In this document: in pieces, positions 24,499 through 36,479 of the stretch
Numbering within the stretch: position 1 is the stretch's first letter
How the letters are laid out: each line of letters begins with the position of its first letter
NCBI RefSeq assembly: GCF_905404315.1
Contig: NC_066278.1
Location: 7,208,001 to 7,272,000, forward strand
DNA from: Leptidea sinapis
Taxonomy: Eukaryota; Arthropoda; Insecta; Lepidoptera; Pieridae
DNA: 64,000 nt
Direction of reading: 5' to 3'
Position numbers and translations under genes: made by a program
Notes under the pieces: model-generated
Databases searched by the model: none
What the model was told of the DNA's origin: nothing
Seen by the model: only the letters and a program-made list of their open reading frames with translations

Positions 24499-25378
24499 AT
24501 CACAAAATCGTTCTCAGCACCCTCGAGAACCTCAGATACAATACCCATAGTGTAGTTATCATACTTTTGAGCGGCGGCCATCTTGGATTTGAAAAATGAT
24601 CACAAAATCGTTCTCTGCACCCTCGAGAATCTCGGATACGATACCCATAATGTAGTTATCATAAGTTTGAGCGGCGGCCATGATGGATTTCAAAAATGAT
24701 CACAAAATCGTTCTCAGCACCCTCGAGAAACTCGGATACGATACCCATAAAATAGTTATCATACTTTTGAGCGGCAGCCATCTTGGATTTGAAAAATGAT
24801 CACAAAATCGTTCTCAGCACCCTCGAGAACCTCGGATACGATACCCATAATGTATTTATCATACTTTTGAGCGGCGGCCATCTTGGATTTTAAAACTGAT
24901 CACAAAATCGTTGTCTGCACCCTTGAGAACCTTGGATACGATACCCATAATCTAGTTATCATACTTTTGAGTGGCGGCCATCTCGGATTTAAAAATGAAC
25001 CCAAAATTGTTTTCTGCACCCTCGAGAACCTCGGACACGATATCCATATTGCTGAAAACATAATTGTTTGCGGCAGCCATCTTGGATTTAAAAAATGATC
25101 ACAAAATCGTTCTCAGCACCCTAGAGAACCTCAGATACGATACCCATAGTGTAGTTATCATACTTTTGAGCGGCGGCCATCTTGGATTTGAAAAATGATC
25201 ACAAAATCGTTCTCTGCACCCTCGAGAATCTCGGATACGATACCCATAATGTAGTTATCATAAGTTTGAGCGGCGGCCATGATGGATTTCAATAATGATC
25301 ACAAAATCGTTCTGTGCACTCTCGAGAACCTCGGATACGATACCCATATTTTTGTGATCATTATCTTGCACGGCGGCC
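24499..25378. repeat. 6-monomer (599 bp) repeat tail of the 35-monomer HOR domain
   Basis: The closing group at 24284 recurs at 24883, an offset of 599 bp. The same 599-bp step occurs at 12990/13589. Both examples carry the uncommon GATACAATACCCATAGTG between the copies. Together with the upstream units, this makes 22684-25378 colinear with 11390-14085 at a constant offset of 11,294 bp. The domain ends with ATCATTATCTTGCACGG, as at about 14065 and 19262. Confidence 0.75.
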
Positions 25379-28300
25379 ATATTGGATTTCAAAAATGATC
25401 ACAAAATCGTTCTCTGCACCCTCGAGATCCCCGAGGTTGCGATACCCATAATGTAGTTATCATAATTTTGAGCGGCGGCCATCTTGGATTTCAAAAATGA
25501 TCACAAAATCGTTCTGTGCACTCTCGAGAACCTCGGATACGACACCTATATTTTTATGATCATAATCTTGCACGGCGGCCATCTTGGATTTGAAAAATGA
25601 TCACAAAATCGTTCTCAGCACCCTCGAAAAACTCGGATACGATACCCATAATCTAGTTATCATACTTTTGAGCGGCAGCCATCTCGGATTTAAAAATGAA
25701 CTCAAAATTGTTTTCTGCACCCTCGAGAACCTCGGACACGATATCCATATTGCTGAAAATATAATTGTTTGCGGCAGCCCTCTTGGATTTAAAAAATGAT
25801 CACAGAATTGTTCTCTGCACCCTCGAGAACCTCGAACATGATATCCATATTGCTAAAATCAATATTTTGTACGGCAGCCATCTTGGATTTGAAAACTGAT
25901 CACAAAATCGTTCTCTGCTCCCTTGAGAACCTTGGATACGATACCCATAATCTAGTTATCATACTTTTGAGCGGCGGCCATCTCGGATTTAAAAATGAAC
26001 CCAAAATTGTTTTCTGCACCCTCGAGAACCTCGGACACGATATCCATATTGCTGAAAACATAATTGTTTGAAGCAGCCCTCTTGGATTTAAAAAATGATC
26101 ACAGAATTGTTCTCTGCACCCTCGAGAACCTCAAACATGATATCCATATTGCTAAAATCAATATTTTGTGCGGCGGCCATCTTGAATTTGAAAAATGATC
26201 ACAAAATCGTTCTCAGCACCAACGAGAACCTCGGATACGATACCCATATTTTTGTGATCACAATATTGCACGGCGGCCATCTTGGATTTAAAAATGATCA
26301 CAAAATCGTTCTCTGCACCCTCGAGAAACCCGAGGTTGCGATACCCATAATGTAGTTATCATTCTTTTGAGCGGCGGCCATCTTGGATTTCAAAAATGAT
26401 CACAAAATCGTTCTGTGCACTCTCCAGAACCTCGGATACGATCCCCATATTTTTGTGATCATAATCTTGCACGGCGGCCATCTCAGATTTAAAAATAATC
26501 CCAAAATTATTTTCTGCACCCTCGAGAATTCAGACACGATATCCATATTGCTTAAAACATTATTGTTTGCGGCAGCCCTCTTGGATTTCAAAAATGATCA
26601 CAGAATTTTTCTCTGCACCCTCGAGAATCTCGGACACGATATCCATATTGCTGAAATCATAATTTTGTGCGGCAGCCATCTTGGATTTGAAAAACGATCA
26701 CAAAATCGTTCTCTTCACCCTCGAGAACCTCGGAAACGATACCCATATTTTTGTGATCATAATCTTGCACGGCGGCCATCTTGGATTTCAAAAATGATCA
26801 CAAAATCGTTCTCTGCACCCTCGAGAAACCCGAGGTTGCGATAACCATAATGTAGTTATCATTCTTTTGAGCGGCGGCCATCTTGGATTTCAAAAATGAT
26901 CACAAAATCGTTCTGTGCACTCTCCAGAACCTCGGATACGATCCCCATATTTTTGTGATCATAATCTTGCACGACGGCCATCTCGGATTTAAAAATAATC
27001 CCAAATTATTTTCTGCACCCTCGAGAACTCAGACACGATATCCATATTGCTTAAAACATTATTGTTTGCGGCAGCCCTCTTGGATTTCAAAAATGATCAC
27101 AGAATTTTTCTCTGCACCCTCGAGAATCTCGGACACGATATCCATATTGCTGAAATTATAATTTTGTGCGGCGGCCATCTTGGATTTGAAAAGCGATCAC
27201 AAAATCGTTCTCTGCACCCTCGAGAACCTCGGATACGATACCCATAATGAAGTTTTCATACTTTTGAGCGACGGCCATCTTGGATTTCAAAAATGATCAC
27301 AAAATCGTTCTGTGCACTCTCGAGAATCTCGGACACGATATCCATATTGCTGAAATCATAATTTTGTGCAGCAGCCATCTTGGATTTGAAAAATGATAAC
27401 AAAATCGTTCTCTGCAACCTCGAGAACCTCGTATACGATACCCATAATGAAGTTTTCATACTTTTGAGCGACAGCCATCTTGGATTTCAAAAGTGATCAC
27501 AAAATCGTTCTCTGCACCCTGGAGAACCTCTGATACAATACCCACAATGTAGTTATTATAATTTTGAGCGGCGGCCATCTCGGATTTAACAATGATCACA
27601 GAATTGTTCTCTGCACCCTCGAGAACCTCGGACACGATATCCATATTGCTGAAAACATAATTGTTTGCGGCAGCCCTCTTGGATTTCAAAAATGATCACA
27701 GAATTGTTCTGTACACCCTCAAGAACCTCGGACACGATATCCATATTGCTGAAATCATAATTTTGTGCAGCAGCCATCTTGGATTTGAAAAATTATCACA
27801 AAATCGTTCTCTGCAACCTCGAGAACCTCGTATACGATACCCATAATGAAGTTTTCATACTTTTGAGCGACAGCCATCTTGGATTTCAAAAATGATCACA
27901 AAATCGTTCTCTGCACCCTGGAGAACCTCTGATACAATACCCACAATGTAGTTATTATTATTTTGAGCGGCGGCCGTCTCGGATTTAACAATGATCACAG
28001 AATTGTTCTCTGCACCCTCGAAAACTTCGGACACGATATCTATATTTCTAAAATCATAATTTTGTGCGGCGGCCATCTTGGTTTTGAATAATGATCACCA
28101 AATCGTTCTCTGCACCCTCGAGAACCTCGGGTACGATATCCATATTGCTGAAAACATAATTGTTTGCGGCAGCCCTCTTGGATTTCAAAAATGATCACAG
28201 AATTGTTCTGTACACCCTCAAGAACCTCGGACACGATATCCTTATTGCTGAAATCATAATTTTGTGCAGCAGCCATCTTGGATTTGAAAAATGATCACAA

Positions 28301-29876
28301 AATCGTTCTCTGCAACCCCGAGAACCTCGTATACGATACCCATAATGAAGTTTTCATACTTTTGAGCGACAGCCATCTTGGATTTAAAAAATGATCACAA
28401 AATCGTTCTCTGCACCCTGGAGAACCTCTGATACAATACCCACAATGTAGTTATTATTATTTTGAGCGGCAGCCCTCTTGGACTTCAAAAATGATCACAG
28501 AATTGTTCTGTACACCCTCGAGAACCTCGGACACGATATCTATATTTCTAATATCATAATTTTGTGCGGCGGCTATCTTGGTTTTGAATAATGATCACCA
28601 AATCGTTCTCTGCACCCTCGAGAACCTCGGGTACGATATCCATATTGCTGAAATCATAATTTTGTGCGGCGGCCATCTTGGATTTGAAAAATGATCACAA
28701 AATCGTTCTCAGCACCCTCGAGAACCTCGGATACGATACCCATAATATAGTTATCATACTTTTGAGCGGCAGCCATCTTGGATTTGAAAAATGATCACAA
28801 AATCGTTCTCAGCACCCTCGAGAACCTCGGATACGATACCCATAATGTATTTATCATACTTTTGAGCGGCGGCCATCTTGGATTTTAAAACTGATCACAA
28901 AATCGTTCTCTGCACCCTTGAGAACCTTGGATACGATACCCATAATCTAGTTATCATACTTTTGAGTGGCGGCCATCTCGGATTTAAAAATGAACCCAAA
29001 ATTGTTTTCTGCACCCTCGAGAACCTCGGACACGATATCCATATTGATGAAAACATAATTGTTTGCGGCAGCCATCTTGGATTTTAAAAATGATCACAAA
29101 ATCGTTCTCAGCACCCTCGAGAACCTCGGACACGATATCTATATTTCTAATATCATAATTTTGTGCGGCGGCCATCTTGGTTTTGAATAATGATCACCAA
29201 ATCGTTCTCTGCACCCTCGAGAACCTCGGGTACGATATCCATATTGCTGAAATCATAATTTTGTGCGGCGGCCATCTTGGATTTGAAAAATGATCACAAA
29301 ATCGTTCTCAGCACCCTCGAGAACCTCGGATACGATACCCATAATGTATTTATCATACTTTTGAGCGGCGGCCATCTTGGATTTTAAAACTGATCACAAA
29401 ATCGTTCTCTGCACCCTTGAGAACCTTGGATACGATACCCATAATCTGGTTATCATACTTTTGAGTGGTGGCCATCTCGGATTTAAAAATGAACCCAAAA
29501 TTGTTTTCTGCACCCTCGAGAACCTCGGACACGATATCCATATTGCTGAAAACATAATTGTTTGCGGCAGCCATCTTGGATTTTAAAAATGATCACAAAA
29601 TCGTTCTCAGCACCCTAGAGAACCTCAGATACGATACCCATAAAGTAGTTATCATACTTTTGAGCGGCGGCCATCTAGGATTTGAAAAATGATCACAAAA
29701 TCGTTCTCTGCACCCTCGAGAATCTCGGATACGATACCCATAATGTAGTTATCATAAGTTTGAGCGGCGGCCATGATGGATTTCAAAAATGATCACAAAA
29801 TCGTTCTGTGCACTCTCGAGAACCTCGGATACGATACCCATATTTTTGTGGTCATAATCTTGCACGGCGGCCATAT
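25379..29876. repeat. Mosaic satellite segment with 4- and 5-monomer registers
   Basis: About 45 monomers of mixed origin fill this segment. 25584-26355 resembles 57271-58043. 26383-27250 resembles 9593-9958, with the unit starting at 26383 repeated at 26883. From 27368 a block opening GCAGCAGCC recurs at 27767 (399 bp) and 28266 (499 bp), carrying CTCGTATACGATACC and CCCACAATGTAG. A 499-bp step links 28878 with 29377. No gene or other element is visible. Confidence 0.7.
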
Positions 29877-31074
29877 TGGATTTCAAAAATGATCACAAAA
29901 TCGTTCTCTGCACCCTCGAGAACCCCGAGGTTGCGATACCCATAATGTAGTTATCATGATTTTGAGCGGCGGCCATCTTGGATTTCAAAAATGATCACAA
30001 AATCGTTCTGTGCACTCTCGAGAACCTCGGACACGACACCTATATTTTTATGATCATAATCTTGCACGGCGGCCATCTTGGATTTGAAAAATGATCACAA
30101 AATCGTTCTCAGCACCCTCGAAAAATTCGAATATGATACCCATAATCTAGTTATCATACTTTTGAGCGGCAGCCATCTCGGATTTAAAAATGAACTCAAA
30201 ATTGTTTTCTGCACCCTCGAGAACCTTGGACACGATATCCATATTGCTGAAAATATAATTGTTTGCGGCAGCCCTCTTGGATTTAAAAAATGATCACAGA
30301 ATTGTTCTCTGCACCCTCGAGAACCTCGAACATGATATCAATATTGCTAAAATCAATATTTTGTACGGCAGCCATCTTGGATTTGAAAACTGATCACAAA
30401 ATCGTTCTCTGCACCCTTGAGAACCTTGGATACGATATCCATAATCTAGTTATCATACTTTTGAGCAGCGGCCATCTCGGATTTAAAAATGAACCCAAAA
30501 TTGTTTTCTGCACCCTTGAGAACCTCGGACACGATATCCATATTGCTGAAAACATAATTGTTTGAGGCAGCCCTCTTCGATTTAAAAAATGATCACAGTA
30601 TTGTTCTCTGGACCCTCGAGAACCTCGGACATGATATCCATATTGCTAAAATCAATATTTTGTGCGGCGGCCATCTTGAATTTGAAAAATGATCACAAAA
30701 TCGTTCTTAGCACCAACGAGAACCTCGGATACGATACCCATATTTTTGTGATCACAATCTTGCACGGCGGCCATCTCGGATTTAAAAATAATCCCAAAAT
30801 GATTTTCTGCACCCTCGAGAACTCAGACACGATATCCATATTGCTTAAAACATTATTGTTTGCGGCAGCCCTCTTGGATTTCAAAACTGACCACAGAATT
30901 TTTCTCTGCACCCTCGAGAATCTCGGACACGATATCCATATTGCTGAAATCAAAATTTTGTGCGGCGGCCATCTTGGATTTGAAAAACGATCACAAAATC
31001 GTCCTCTGCACCCTCGAGAACCTCGGAAACGATACCCATATTTTTGTGATCATAATCTTGCACGGCGGTCATCT
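29877..31074. repeat. 12-monomer tandem duplication, copy 1 (1198 bp)
   Basis: This block is almost base-for-base identical to the next 1198 bp. Shared private variants include ATCATGATTTTGAG, GGACACGACACC, AAATTCGAATATGATACC, GATATCAATATTGC, CACAGTATTGTTC and GATCACAAAATCGTCCTC. I saw about three base differences by eye, for example CACCCTTGAG at 30511 against CACCCTCGAG at 31709. It contains an open frame of 184 codons (30589-31143), which I attribute to the repeat structure and do not call as a gene. Confidence 0.88.
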
Positions 31075-32316
31075 TGGATTTCAAAAATGATCACAAAATC
31101 GTTCTCTGCACCCTCGAGAACCCCGAGGTTGCGATACCCATAATGTAGTTATCATGATTTTGAGCGGCGGCCATCTTGGATTTCAAAAATGATCACAAAA
31201 TCGTTCTGTGCACTCTCGAGAACCTCGGACACGACACCTATATTTTTATGATCATAATCTTGCACGGCGGCCATCTTGGATTTGAAAAATGATCACAAAA
31301 TCGTTCTCAGCACCCTCGAAAAATTCGAATATGATACCCATAATCTAGTTATCATACTTTTGAGCGGCAGCCATCTCGGATTTAAAAATGAACTCAAAAT
31401 TGTTTTCTGCACCCTCGAGAACCTTGGACACGATATCCATATTGCTGAAAATATAATTGTTTGCGGCAGCCCTCTTGGATTTAAAAAATGATCACAGAAT
31501 TGTTCTCTGCACCCTCGAGAACCTCGAACATGATATCAATATTGCTAAAATCAATATTTTGTACGGCAGCCATCTTGGATTTGAAAACTGATCACAAAAT
31601 CGTTCTCTGCACCCTTGAGAACCTTGGATACGATATCCATAATCTAGTTATCATACTTTTGAGCAGCGGCCATCTCGGATTTAAAAATGAACCCAAAATT
31701 GTTTTCTGCACCCTCGAGAACCTCGGACGAGATATCCATATTGCTGAAAACATAATTGTTTGAGGCAGCCCTCTTCGATTTAAAAAATGATCACAGTATT
31801 GTTCTCTGGACCCTCGAGAACCTCGGACATGATATCCATATTGCTAAAATCAATATTTTGTGCGGCGGCCATCTTGAATTTGAAAAATGATCACAAAATC
31901 GTTCTTAGCACCAACGAGAACCTCGGATACGATACCCATATTTTTGTGATCACAATCTTGCACGGCGGCCATCTCGGATTTAAAAATAATCCCAAAATGA
32001 TTTTCTGCACCCTCGAGAACTCAGACACGATATCCATATTGCTTAAAACATTATTGTTTGCGGCAGCCCTCTTGGATTTCAAAACTGACCACAGAATTTT
32101 TCTCTGCACCCTCGAGAATCTCGGACACGATATCCATATTGCTGAAATCAAAATTTTGTGCGGCGGCCATCTTGGATTTGAAAAACGATCACAAAATCGT
32201 CCTCTGCACCCTCGAGAACCTCGGAAACGATACCCATATTTTTGTGATCATAATCTTGCACGGCGGTCATCTTGGATTTCAAAAATGATCACAAAATCGT
32301 TCTCTGCACCCTCGAG
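31075..32316. repeat. 12-monomer tandem duplication, copy 2
   Basis: This is the direct tandem partner of 29877-31074, in perfect monomer register. The most visible change is GGACGAGATATCC (31727) where copy 1 has GGACACGATATCC. The match ends near 32316, where GAGAACCCCGAGGTTGCG becomes GAGAAACCCGAGGTTGAG. High identity over 1.2 kb suggests this is among the youngest events in the window. An assembly duplication is the alternative explanation. Confidence 0.88.
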
Positions 32317-35300
32317 AAACCCGAGGTTGAGATACCCATAATGTAGTTATCATTCTTTTGAGCGGCGGCCATCTTGGATTTCAAAAATGATCACAAAATC
32401 GTTCTGTGCACTCTCCAGAACCTCGGATACGATCCCCATATTTTTGTGATCATAATCTTGCACGACGGCCATCTCGGATTAAAAAATAATCCCAAAATTA
32501 TTTTCTGCACCCTCGAGAACTCAGACACGATATCCATATTGCTTAAAACATTATTGTTTGCGGCAGCCCTCTTGGATTTCAAAAATGATCACAGAATTTT
32601 TCTCTGCACCCTCGAGAATCTCGGACACGATATCCATATTGCTGAAATCATAATTTTGTGCGGCGGCTATCTTGGTTTTGAATAATGATCACCAAATCGT
32701 TCTCTGCACCCTCGAGAATCTCGGGTACGATATCCATATTGCTGAAATCATAATTTTGTGCGGCGGCCATCTTGGATTTGAAAAATGATCACAGAATCGT
32801 TCTCAGCACCCTCGAGAACCTCGGATACGATACCCATAATGTAGTTATCATACTTTTGAGCGGCGGCCATCTTGGATTTGCAAAATGATCACACAATCGT
32901 TCTCTGCACCCTCGAGAACCTCTGATACGATACCCATAATGTAGTTATCGTAATTTTGAGCGGCGGCCATCTTGGATTTCAAAAATGATCACAAAATCGT
33001 TCTCTGCACCCTCGAGAACCCCGAGGTTGCGATACCTAAATGTAGTTATTATAATTTTGAGCGGCGGCCATCTTGGATTTCAAAAATTATCACAAAATCG
33101 TTCTGTGCACTCTCGAGAACCTCGGATACGATTCCTATATTTTTATGATCATAATCTTGCACGGCGGCCATCTTGGATTTGAAACATTATCACAAAATCG
33201 TTCTCAGCACCCTCGAAAAACGCGGATACGATACCCATAATGTAGTTATCATACTTTTGAGCGGCGGCCATCTTGGATTTGAAAACTGATCACAAAATCG
33301 TTCTCTGCACCCTTGAGAACCTTGGATACGATACCCATAATCTAGTTATCATACTTTTGAGCGGCGGCCATCTCGGATTTAAAAACGATCCCAAAACTGT
33401 TTCCTGCACCCTCGAGAACCTCGGACACGATATCCATATTGCTGAAAACATAATTGTTTGAGGCAGCCCTCTTGGATTTAAAAAATGATCACAGAATTGT
33501 TCTCTGCACCCTCGAGAACCTCGGACATGATATCCATATTGCTAAAATCAATATTTTGTGCGGCGGCCATCTTGGATTTGAAAAACGATCACAAAATCGT
33601 TCTCTGCACCCTCGAGAACCTCGGAAACGATACCCATATTTTTGTGATCATAATCTTGCACGGCGGCCATCTTGGATTTCTAAAATGATCACAAAATCGT
33701 TCTCTGCACCCTCGAGAAACCCGAGGTTGCGATACCCATAATGTAGTTATCATTCTTTTGAGCGGCGGCCATCTTGGATTTCAAAAATGATCACAAAATC
33801 GTTCTGTGCACTCTCCAGAACCTCGGATACGATCCCCATATTTTTGTGATCATAATCTTGCACGGCGGCCATCTCGGATTTAAAAATAATCCCAAAATTA
33901 TTTTCTGCACCCTCGAGAACTCAGACACGATATCCATATTGCTTAAAACATTATTGTTTGCGGCAGCCCTCTTGGATTTCAAAAATGATCACAGAATTTT
34001 TCTCTGCACCCTCGAGAATCTCGGACACGATATCCATTTTGCTGAAATCATAATTTTGTGCGGCGGCCATCTTGGATTTGAAAAACGATCAAAAAATCGT
34101 TCTCTGCAACCTCGAGAACCTCGAACACGATACCCATAATGTAGTTATCATAATTTTGTGCAGCAGCCATCTTGGATTTGAAAAATGATCACAAAATCGT
34201 TCTCTGCAACCTCGAGAACCTCGTATACGATACCCATAATGAAGTTTTCATACTTTTGAGCGACAGCCATCTTGGATTTAAAAAATGATCACAGAATTGT
34301 TCTCTGCACCCTCGAGAACCTCGGACATGATATCCATATTGCTAAAATCAATATTTTGTGCGGCGGCCATCTTGGATTTGAAAAATGATCACAAAATCGT
34401 TCTCAGCACCCACGAGAACCTCGGATACGATACCCATATTTTTGTGATCACAATCTTGCACGACGGCCATCTTGGATTTCAAAAATGATCACAAAATCGT
34501 TCTCTGCACCCTTGAGAAACCCGAGGTTGCGATACCCATAATGTAGTTATCATTCTTTTGAGCGGCGGCCATCTTGGATTTCAAAAATGATCACAAAATC
34601 GTTCTGTGCACTCTCCAGAACCTCGGATACGATCCCCATATTTTTGTGATCATAATCTTGCACGGCGGCCATCTCGGATTTAAAAATAATCCCAAAATTA
34701 TTTTCTGCACCCTCGAGAACTCAGACACGATATCCATATTGCTTAAAACATTATTGTTTGCGGCAGCCCTCTTGGATTTCAAAAATGATCACATAATTTT
34801 TCTCTGCACCCTCGAGAATCTTGGACAAGAAATCCATATTGCTGAAATCATAATTTTGTGCGGCGGCCATCTTGGATTTGAAAAACGAACACAAAATCGT
34901 TCTCTGCACCCTCGAGGACCTCGGATACGATACCCATAATGTAGTTATCATAAGTTTGAGCGGCAGCCATCTTGAATTTCAAAAATGATCACAAAATCGT
35001 TCTGTGCACTCTCATGAACCTCGGATACAATACACCTAATTTTTTGATCATAATCTTGCAAGGCGGCCATCTTGGATTTGAAAAATGATCACAAAATCGT
35101 TCTCAGAACCCTCGAGAACCTCGGATACGATAACGATAATGCAGTTATCATACTTTTGAGCGGCGGCCATCTTGGATTTAAAAAAATGATCACCAAATCG
35201 TTCTCTGCACCCTCGAGAATCTCGGACACGATATCCATATTGCTGAAATCATAATTTTGTGCAGCATCCATCTTGGATTTGAAAAATGATCACAAAATCG

Positions 35301-36479
35301 TTCTCTGCAACCTCGAGAACCTCGGATACGATACCCATAATGTTGTTATCATAATTTTGAGCGGCGGCCATCTTGGATTTCAAAAATGATCACAAAATCG
35401 TTCTCTGCACCCTCGAGAACCCCGAGGTTGTGATACCCATAATCTAGTTATCATACTTTTGAGCGGCGGCCATCTCGGATTTAAAAATGTACCCAAAATT
35501 GTTTTCTGCACCCTCGAGAACCTCGGACACGATATCCATATTGCTGAAAACATAATTGTTTGAGGCAGCCCTCTTGGATTTAAAAAATGATCACAGAATT
35601 TTTCTCTGCACCCTCGAGAACCTCGGACATGATATCCATATTGCTAAAATCAATATTTTGTGCGGCGGCCATCTTGAATTTGAAAAATGATCACAAAATC
35701 GTTCTCAGCACCAACGAGAACCTCGGATACGATACCCATATTTTTGTGATCACAACCTTGCACGGCGGCCATCTTGGATTTAAAAATTATCACAAAATCG
35801 TTCTCTGCACCCTCGAGAAACCCGAGGTTGCGATACCCATAATGTAGTTATCATTCTTTTGAGCGGCGGCCATCTTGGATTTCAAAAATGATCACAAAAT
35901 CGTTCTGTGCACTCTCCAGAACCTCGGATACGATCCCCATATTTTTGTGATCATAATCTTGCACGGCGGCCATCTCGGATTTAAAAATAATCCCAAAATA
36001 ACTTTCTGCACCCTCGAGAACTCAGACACGATATCCATATTGCTTAAAACATTATTGTTTGCGGCAGCACTCTTGGATTTCAAAAACGATCACAAAATCG
36101 TTCTCTGCACCCTCGAGAACCTCGGAAACGATACCCATATTTTTGTGATCATAATCTTGCACGGCGGCCATCTTGGATTTCAAAAATGATCACAAAATCG
36201 TTCTCTGCACCCTCGAGAAACCCGAGGTTGCGATACCCATAATGTAGTTATCATTCTTTTGAGCGGCGGCCATCTTGGATTTCAAAAATGATCACAAAAT
36301 CGTTCTGTGCACTCTCCAGAACCTCGGATACGATCCCCATATTTTTGTGATCATAATCTTGCACGACGGCCATCTCGGATTTAAAAATAATCCCAAAATT
36401 ATTTTCTGCACCCTCGAGAACTCAGACACGATATCCATATTGCTTATAACATTATTGTTTGCGGCAGCCCTATTGGATT
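32317..36479. repeat. Mosaic satellite segment rich in the C/E trio
   Basis: About 42 monomers lie here. A trio starting with a C unit (CTCTCCAGAACC), then an AATAATCCCAAAATTATT unit and a GAATTTTTCTCTGC unit, begins at 32374, 33774, 34574, 35875 and 36275. The spacing is 400-1400 bp. 32672-34139 is closely related to 58972-60439. The rare GATACACCTAATTTTTTG-type tail reappears near 35031. No other feature is visible. Confidence 0.7.

Noticed and set aside
30589..31143. A 184-codon open frame, and over a hundred shorter ones on both strands, as protein-coding genes
   Set aside because: They are phase-shifted readings of the same 100-bp repeat, recur identically at HOR spacing, and overlap each other on both strands. 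They have no recognisable domain, promoter or splice structure, and begin or end wherever a monomer variant makes or removes a stop.
29877..32316. Calling the near-identical duplications outright assembly errors
   Set aside because: A few copy-specific differences exist in each pair, for example GGACGAGATATCC only at 31727, and tandem duplication is expected in satellites. It remains a possibility that only reads can settle, so it is listed as a check and not as a conclusion.
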